64,000 nt of DNA, from positions 115,434 to 179,433 of the forward strand of contig JAKUCV010006854.1 in the NCBI GenBank assembly GCA_028386065.3, in the 5' to 3' direction. The translations under genes and the position numbers were made by a program. The notes below the pieces were generated by a model. The model had not been told where the DNA came from. It made no database searches and saw nothing but the letters and a program-made list of their open reading frames with translations. This document shows, piece after piece, positions 59,646 to 64,000 of the stretch. Each line of letters starts with the position of its first letter. Position 1 is the first letter of the stretch. The DNA comes from Turnera subulata. Its lineage: Eukaryota; Streptophyta; Magnoliopsida; Malpighiales; Passifloraceae.

Positions 59646-60731
59646 ATGTATCGACGCCCTCCTAGATCCGTTTGCTTCTCTATGGTAGGAGCGAGAAGGG
59701 AATGGTATACTTTCGACCTCTCCGACAAGTATGGTATCACGTGCGGTCCTCGCTCCCTGCACAGCGTAGGCGCCGAACACAGCCATCTTGGTACCCTCGA
59801 AAACTGCCGGTGCTTGCGCCGCCCCACCTTCTGCGACGATGCCGTGAAAGAATTCGGTCACCAAGTCGGGTGGGCCTTGCTCGGCAATCACCTCTATTGT
59901 CTAGGTCGTGGCGGAACTGTGCTCGCAATTAGTTTGTTCAGGCCCGAAGAGGGCTGGAAACGTAGGAGTCGCATGCTAGCACATGATGCACACTATTTTG
60001 ATTCGGTTGTTGCCGTCAGGGGAAAGTTATACGTGCTTGGGTGGGGAGGGGGAGGAGAAGACCAGCCGTGGGCGGAGGTTTACGACCCAGTTTCGGATTC
60101 TTGGGAGCCATTACCGGAGCCACCAGGTGGCCCTCTCCGCCCTGAAGAATACTTCGGCTCCCTGATGGCAGGTGATTCGGAGGAGGGTTACCTTGTTTTC
60201 CTCGAAAGCAGTGAAAAACTACTCAGATACGATGTGGAGAAAAAATCTTGGAGGTGCTATTCCAATCTACCCCGTCTCCCCTCAGTTGATTCCACTGGAC
60301 GTCGAACCATATGTGTCGGCCATGTTCTTTATTGGTTTTCTGCAGAAACTGGACAGCTCCACGCTTACGATTTCCGCAATCAAGTTGGGTATTCTAGCGA
60401 ACTCGTGGATTGGACTTTTGGATGTAACAGCTGCAGCTGCTGGGACAAACCCCAACCTGCAACGTTGGGTCATCTAGGCGGCAAAAGGTTCTGCCTGCTA
60501 TATGCTACCGACCCTGAATTAAATCCTTGGAGAAAGATGAGCACGCCTACGTCCTACCCAAAGCCGGAACCGAGCTCAGCCCCGGAAATATTTGAGAATA
60601 AAACACTTCTGCATTGCTTGAAATTCAGGGTTAGATTGGTGCCCCAGAGGGAGAGCTTGAAAATTAGCTTGGAATCATGTCAGGCTTATTTAGTTAAGGC
60701 TGGAGAAGTTCAGGATGGCTTTATGGTGTAG
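59646..60731 (+). CDS. Kelch / galactose-oxidase-type beta-propeller protein, intronless
   Basis: A 361-residue intact frame, by far the longest gene-like frame in the window that is not part of a mobile element. There is no signal peptide or membrane segment. Residues 72-90 (GHQVGWALLGNHLYCLGRGG), 121-160 (VVAVRGKLYVLGWGGGG, then WAEVYDPVSDSWEPLPEPP), 181-209 (GYLVFLESS, LLRYDVEKKSWRCYSNLP) and 220-243 (ICVGHVLYWFS, LHAYDF) fit kelch blades: a hydrophobic strand, G-rich turn, then YD...W. The family context is plant F-box/kelch proteins, which present substrates to SCF ubiquitin ligases, but no F-box is visible at the N-terminus, so that role cannot be claimed. The start is the first ATG after the TATA box (GCCATGT). 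The C-terminal 60 residues have no clear blade. A poly(A) signal is not obvious; ATTTTATAAAG near 60810 is weak. Confidence 0.8.
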   Translation: MYRRPPRSVCFSMVGARREWYTFDLSDKYGITCGPRSLHSVGAEHSHLGTLENCRCLRRPTFCDDAVKEFGHQVGWALLGNHLYCLGRGGTVLAISLFRPEEGWKRRSRMLAHDAHYFDSVVAVRGKLYVLGWGGGGEDQPWAEVYDPVSDSWEPLPEPPGGPLRPEEYFGSLMAGDSEEGYLVFLESSEKLLRYDVEKKSWRCYSNLPRLPSVDSTGRRTICVGHVLYWFSAETGQLHAYDFRNQVGYSSELVDWTFGCNSCSCWDKPQPATLGHLGGKRFCLLYATDPELNPWRKMSTPTSYPKPEPSSAPEIFENKTLLHCLKFRVRLVPQRESLKISLESCQAYLVKAGEVQDGFMV

Positions 60732-61399
60732 TTTTCCTAGCTACTGATCAATATTCTTGCGTAGCTGGTTGGTTGCTTTTGTATGGTTTGTAATCTTGAT
60801 TCCGGTACTCTAATTTTATAAAGAATTCCAACTTTGACAGGTCCAATTTTGCGTTTGCTTACAATCTTAATCATACCATATGTACGTACTAACTATCACC
60901 GTGGACTTTTCAAATAAAAATAAATTCTAATTAATTTAATTCAAAAGCCCATGGGAATATAAGAAGCTCAAAATTTTGGATCTTTACCTGAACCTGGAGA
61001 ACCAGCTTTTACAGGGGAGTCCAGAGATTTATAAGGAAAAGCACTTTGTTTCCAATAAGAAAACTCTTCCAATTCCTAAGCTACCCTCCTGCTAAAAGGT
61101 CTTGCAACAAAATCCCAACAAAACTTCAGCACCTAAGAGGAAGATCCATTCCATTTAAAAGCAGCATATGATTCTGCAATAATTTTCTGCACAATCATCT
61201 TGATAAGTGCTCTCTCTGCAAGAATGAAATATTTGCCAGAAAGCATTGTAGTGTATGCTAAAAAGGAGCAATCAATAAGCTGTCCCCAACTAAAATTCTT
61301 AAGATTCTATCAAAAACTAAAACTCTTAAAGAAATGGCCACGTCCTCCCTCTCATGCCAACGACGATGTGATTGGGGGAATTAAGGGGAAAAATTGTAT
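60732..61399. other. Intergenic DNA between the kelch gene and the tRNA-like gene
   Basis: The 3' flank of the kelch gene and low-complexity DNA. An 80-codon frame at 61200-61442 overlaps the tRNA and matches nothing I know, so it is not called. Confidence 0.4.
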
Positions 61400-61481
61400 C
61401 TTCGACAGCAGGGTTCGAACCTGCGCGGGTGTAGCCCAATAGATTTCAAGTCTGACTCCTTAACCACTCGGATATATCGAC
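61400..61481 (-). tRNA. tRNA-Ser(UGA)-like gene, possibly a pseudogene
   Basis: 82 bases on the minus strand, starting GTCGATATATCCGAGTGG and ending CTGTCGAAG. It has the long variable arm of serine tRNAs (GGGC-TACA-CCC), anticodon TGA in CTTGAAA, a T-loop GGTTCGAACC that is also the B box, and discriminator base G. A TTTTT run (pol III terminator) starts about seven bases after the end. Departures from a normal plant tRNA-Ser(UGA) are: G1 faces A72, two of five anticodon-stem pairs are lost, and the A box is TATCCGAGTGG. It may therefore be a decaying copy. Confidence 0.75.
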
Positions 61482-62050
61482 TTTTTGGAATAACCATTTA
61501 TCAATTAACAACGATAGAAGGAACAAAAATAAATTTACATCAGTACCATTCGATAAAATTTGTTTTTATGATGCTCAAATTTATCAATGGAAACATGCAT
61601 GAAAAACAAGCCCAACTCTGTCACTCCTATCATGGATTTTTATCATTGCAAATGAGTTTTGGAAAACCATAAAAAGACATTAAAGATATTTAGTTGGAGC
61701 ATATTATAGTCATTAGTTTTCAAATATTTGTTGCCACATATTTCTCTATATATATGTGCACCTGATATGGCTTCCAAAGAGAAAATGCTCCTTTGTAACT
61801 ACAGCTCAAGGTTTAAAGTTCAATTTCTTGTCACGTTATTCTTAAATATAGCATTGACATTTGTAGTCTTATTTTTTGTCTTTATGTCAGTACTATTACT
61901 CCCTTATTTTATTGCTAATAAAGGATTATTCCCCCAATTTTATAATACGTTATCAGTATAAATTTCTTTCCTGTTAAGGTAGTTATTTTTACAAGTTTTC
62001 ATATTATTACTTTTATCATATCATTTCTATATATGCATATATAGTACTTA
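61482..62050. other. AT-rich intergenic DNA, no gene called
   Basis: A 77-codon hydrophobic frame (61728-61961) lies here, but nothing supports it as a gene. Confidence 0.4.
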
Positions 62051-62240
62051 TATTGTTGAAGATTTATCAAGTAAGCGTATACATATTAAATAGCCTATAT
62101 TATTCTACTAATATTGCTGAAAGATTTATCCAGTAAGCCTATATATATTAAATAGCCTATATTATTATTCTACTAATATTGCTGAAATATTTATCGAATA
62201 AGCCTATACATATTACATATTCTATATTACCAGTTTACTA
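62051..62240. repeat. Three tandem copies of an about 61-65-bp unit
   Basis: TATTG(C/T)TGAA...GATTTATC...GTAAGC.TATA.ATATTAAATAGCCTATATTATT repeats from 62051, 62112 and 62177. Confidence 0.7.
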
Positions 62241-62289
62241 CTCTTATTATTTATTTTATTTCTTTCGTTATTATTTTACTACTATTATT

Positions 62290-62514
62290 ATGAACAATAT
62301 TGTAAAACTTGAATTTAAGACCCTTGACATTTCCAGAAGAAATTATTTGTCATGGATGCTAGATGCTAATGGTCTCGAAGATACTATAAAAAGAAGGAAA
62401 CAAAGCATCTAATTCAAATAAGGTGAAAGCTATAATTTTTCTTCGCCATCATCTTCATAACAACCTGAAGTTTGAATATTTTATTGTCAAAAGATCCTAC
62501 AGATCTTTGGAAGA

Positions 62515-62520
<6 letters not shown>
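62290..62520 (+). pseudogene. Ty1/copia-type gag relic (DUF4219/UBN2-like)
   Basis: Begins MNNIVKLEFKTLDISRRNY (the ATG at 62291), then LSWMLDANGLEDTIK, and a frameshift near 62400. It continues in another frame as KVKAIIFLRHHLHNNLKFEY and RSLEEL. These are the landmarks of the copia gag (LEF..LD..G.NYL.W.LD, AI.FLRHHL...LK.EYL). About 75 codons remain, cut off by a (TA)n run at 62518-62549. Confidence 0.7.

Positions 62521-62549
<29 letters not shown>
62518..62549. repeat. (TA)n microsatellite
   Basis: About 15 TA units that end the copia gag relic. AT-rich DNA without a gene follows to 62705. Confidence 0.85.
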
Positions 62550-62553
<4 letters not shown>

Positions 62554-62705
62554 TAAAATTATGCATATTTATTTATTTATTATTTATTTAATATTTTGAT
62601 GAAACAAATAATATTTATAATTTAATATTAATTTTTTTGGCCAAATTTGGAGGGAACAAAATACAAGCTACAATGTTTAACAAATGAGTAGCCATCAGAG
62701 TTATG

Positions 62706-64000
62706 TGAAACGCCCCGACCCGTATTTACCGTACACAGTAAACACGTGCCGGAACTGTGACGACCCAACCAAAATAAGACCAGCATACAGTGTGTACAAC
62801 AATAACTCGGGCCCAACGGCCCAAAATAGTAAAACAACATAAATAGCAAAACCAGCCCAATGGCCCAATAATAGTAAAAACATGCACAGCGGAAGACTTT
62901 AAAACTCACATGACACTGTATGCTACACCAATGCAAACTATGGATCCGAGCCCTGTTCAAGGGATAACGTCGCAGCCTGTCTGGAATGCACCCACTCCTG
63001 TACCAAAAATAACTCATCCTACGGGATGAAAACCCGCAGGTGAGGGGTGAGTCCGAAGTGCTCACCGACGAAGGAAAGACAATCAATATGCACACTATAG
63101 CTACTCAAGGTCCGAAACAGGTGAAAACCACCAAATACAAAAGACTCGACCCAAAACTGGTCCAAGACCGAAAAGACTCAAATAAAATCCAATTATCCAA
63201 TTTTATCTTTCCGGGCCCCGTCACGGATAAGCTAGGGGTCAGACCTGGTTATCAACACATTCCGGGTGCCAGACCAAATCAGAGAACCCAGGGATCGACA
63301 TCCCAAAAATATGAACCCAGGGATAGACATCCCAAAAATAATCACGGGATAGACATCCCAGGGATAGACATCCCAAGCATAGACATGCTTATCAGAGTAA
63401 CCCAGGTCAAGGCCACCACGAAACAGTCTTAAACCATCGAGTCGTACCACTACTTACCACGTGACAATTATATTACCGTCATCAAAATCACATCACAGGG
63501 ATCGACATCCCTAACCAAAATCCCGGGATAGACATCCCTACCAAGGATCGACATCCTTTCACAATTTATTATTTATTCCATTATATTTAGTGTCAAAACG
63601 ACTCAGGGATAAACATCCAAAATCCGACTTGGGATAAACATCCCGACCACAAACAAGACCATGGGATAAACGTCTCGAAACATACCAACAATGCAATAAG
63701 CAACAAAACACAATAACCGAGTAAAATAGGCACATATTGAAGGAAATCCATCCTCACCTTGGCCGATTACTCAACTTCGGAAATAATGACCGGTCCGACG
63801 TCGGCTCCTCGGAAAACTGCCCGATATCCGAACCTATACCACAAGACAATATATACACATAAATGCACATATTCGGTATACTATGATGCCAATACTATGA
63901 AATATACCCATCCCGGTTCTTATCCGTTATTATTATCTTTTATCGAAAATATTATACCGTACGTATATCCGAATATAATTTCGGTACCATACTTTAATTA
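62706..64000 (-). repeat. E4: minus-strand LTR, cut by the window edge
   Basis: The plus strand starts TGAAACGCCCCGACCCGTATTTACC, the LTR 3' end seen in E1 and E2 (minus orientation). It shares GCAGGTGAGGGGTGAGTCCGAAG (63037-63059) and a CCGGGCCCCGTCACGG...GGGGTCAGACC block (63211-63245) with E2 and E3. It holds an expanded array of short hairpins (63291-63676). 62701-62705 (TTATG) would be its target duplication. The LTR 5' end and interior lie beyond the window. Confidence 0.8.
63291..63676 (-). repeat. Expanded hairpin array in the E4 LTR
   Basis: Eleven 14-base imperfect palindromes: 63291, 63320, 63346, 63361, 63376, 63498, 63525, 63544, 63606, 63631 and 63663 (starts). Stems are GGGAT/ATCCC in most, AGCAT/ATGCT at 63376 and AGGAT/ATCCT at 63544. 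The four-base centres (plus strand) are CGAC, AGAC or AAAC. Spacing is irregular, from 15 to over 100 bases. Confidence 0.8.

Noticed and set aside
61728..61961. 77-codon hydrophobic frame with possible membrane segment
   Set aside because: AT-rich DNA favours Phe/Leu/Ile codons. No promoter, family or flanking support.
63291..63676. Regularly repeated short palindromes as a CRISPR-like array
   Set aside because: Repeats are only 14 bases, spacing is irregular, no cas genes are present, the context is a plant LTR, and the same motif occurs in other LTRs.

Overview
This window is nuclear DNA of a flowering plant and is dominated by nested repeats. The evidence is plant Ty3/gypsy chromovirus retrotransposons with long LTRs, a pair of endogenous plant pararetroviruses (Caulimoviridae), Helitron-like ends, a LINE scrap, a Ty1/copia gag scrap, one short intronless kelch-type gene and a tRNA-Ser-like gene. 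No bacterial signals are present. I recognise only two host-type loci, both in the last 5 kb: the kelch gene (59646-60731) and the tRNA-Ser(UGA)-like sequence (61400-61481).

Layout: 1-1135 is the 3' end of a gypsy element (E0). It carries a small antisense gene-like unit and a truncated LTR. 1277-23908 is a minus-strand gypsy element (E1) with perfect 5-bp target duplications (ATATT). Its 5' LTR has been split by about 11.9 kb of pararetrovirus DNA (11822-23759): a truncated plus-strand copy A (11822-16803) lying tail to tail with a full-length minus-strand copy B (23759-16812). 23914-25309 and 35148-40564 are AT-rich, degenerate, roughly 550-bp-periodic DNA with Helitron-like ends. A plus-strand gypsy element (E2, 25315-35142) is inserted in it, and so is E3 (40570-52555, TSD TTCCA). 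E3 has 4.9-kb LTRs around an interior of only about 402 bp, and a solo LTR with its own TSD sits inside its 3' LTR. 52561-59600 holds AT-rich DNA, a LINE fragment, decayed LTR-like DNA, a hAT-like end, tandem repeats and a MITE-like hairpin. 59646-61481 holds the two host-type loci. 61500-64000 ends with short repeats, a copia gag relic and the start of another minus-strand LTR (E4), cut by the window edge.

The nesting gives a relative order: the AT-rich DNA is oldest, then E1, E2 and E3 inserted into it, then the viral pair entered E1 and the solo-LTR element entered E3. All large coding units of the mobile elements are broken by frameshifts and stop codons, many of the C-to-T type expected from decay of methylated DNA. 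The most unusual signals are cis-structures rather than proteins: an LTR array of short hairpins whose stems change in a compensatory way, a stem-loop at the LTR 5' ends, and an unusual primer-binding site (TGGTAGCGGAGC) shared by three retrotransposons and the virus.
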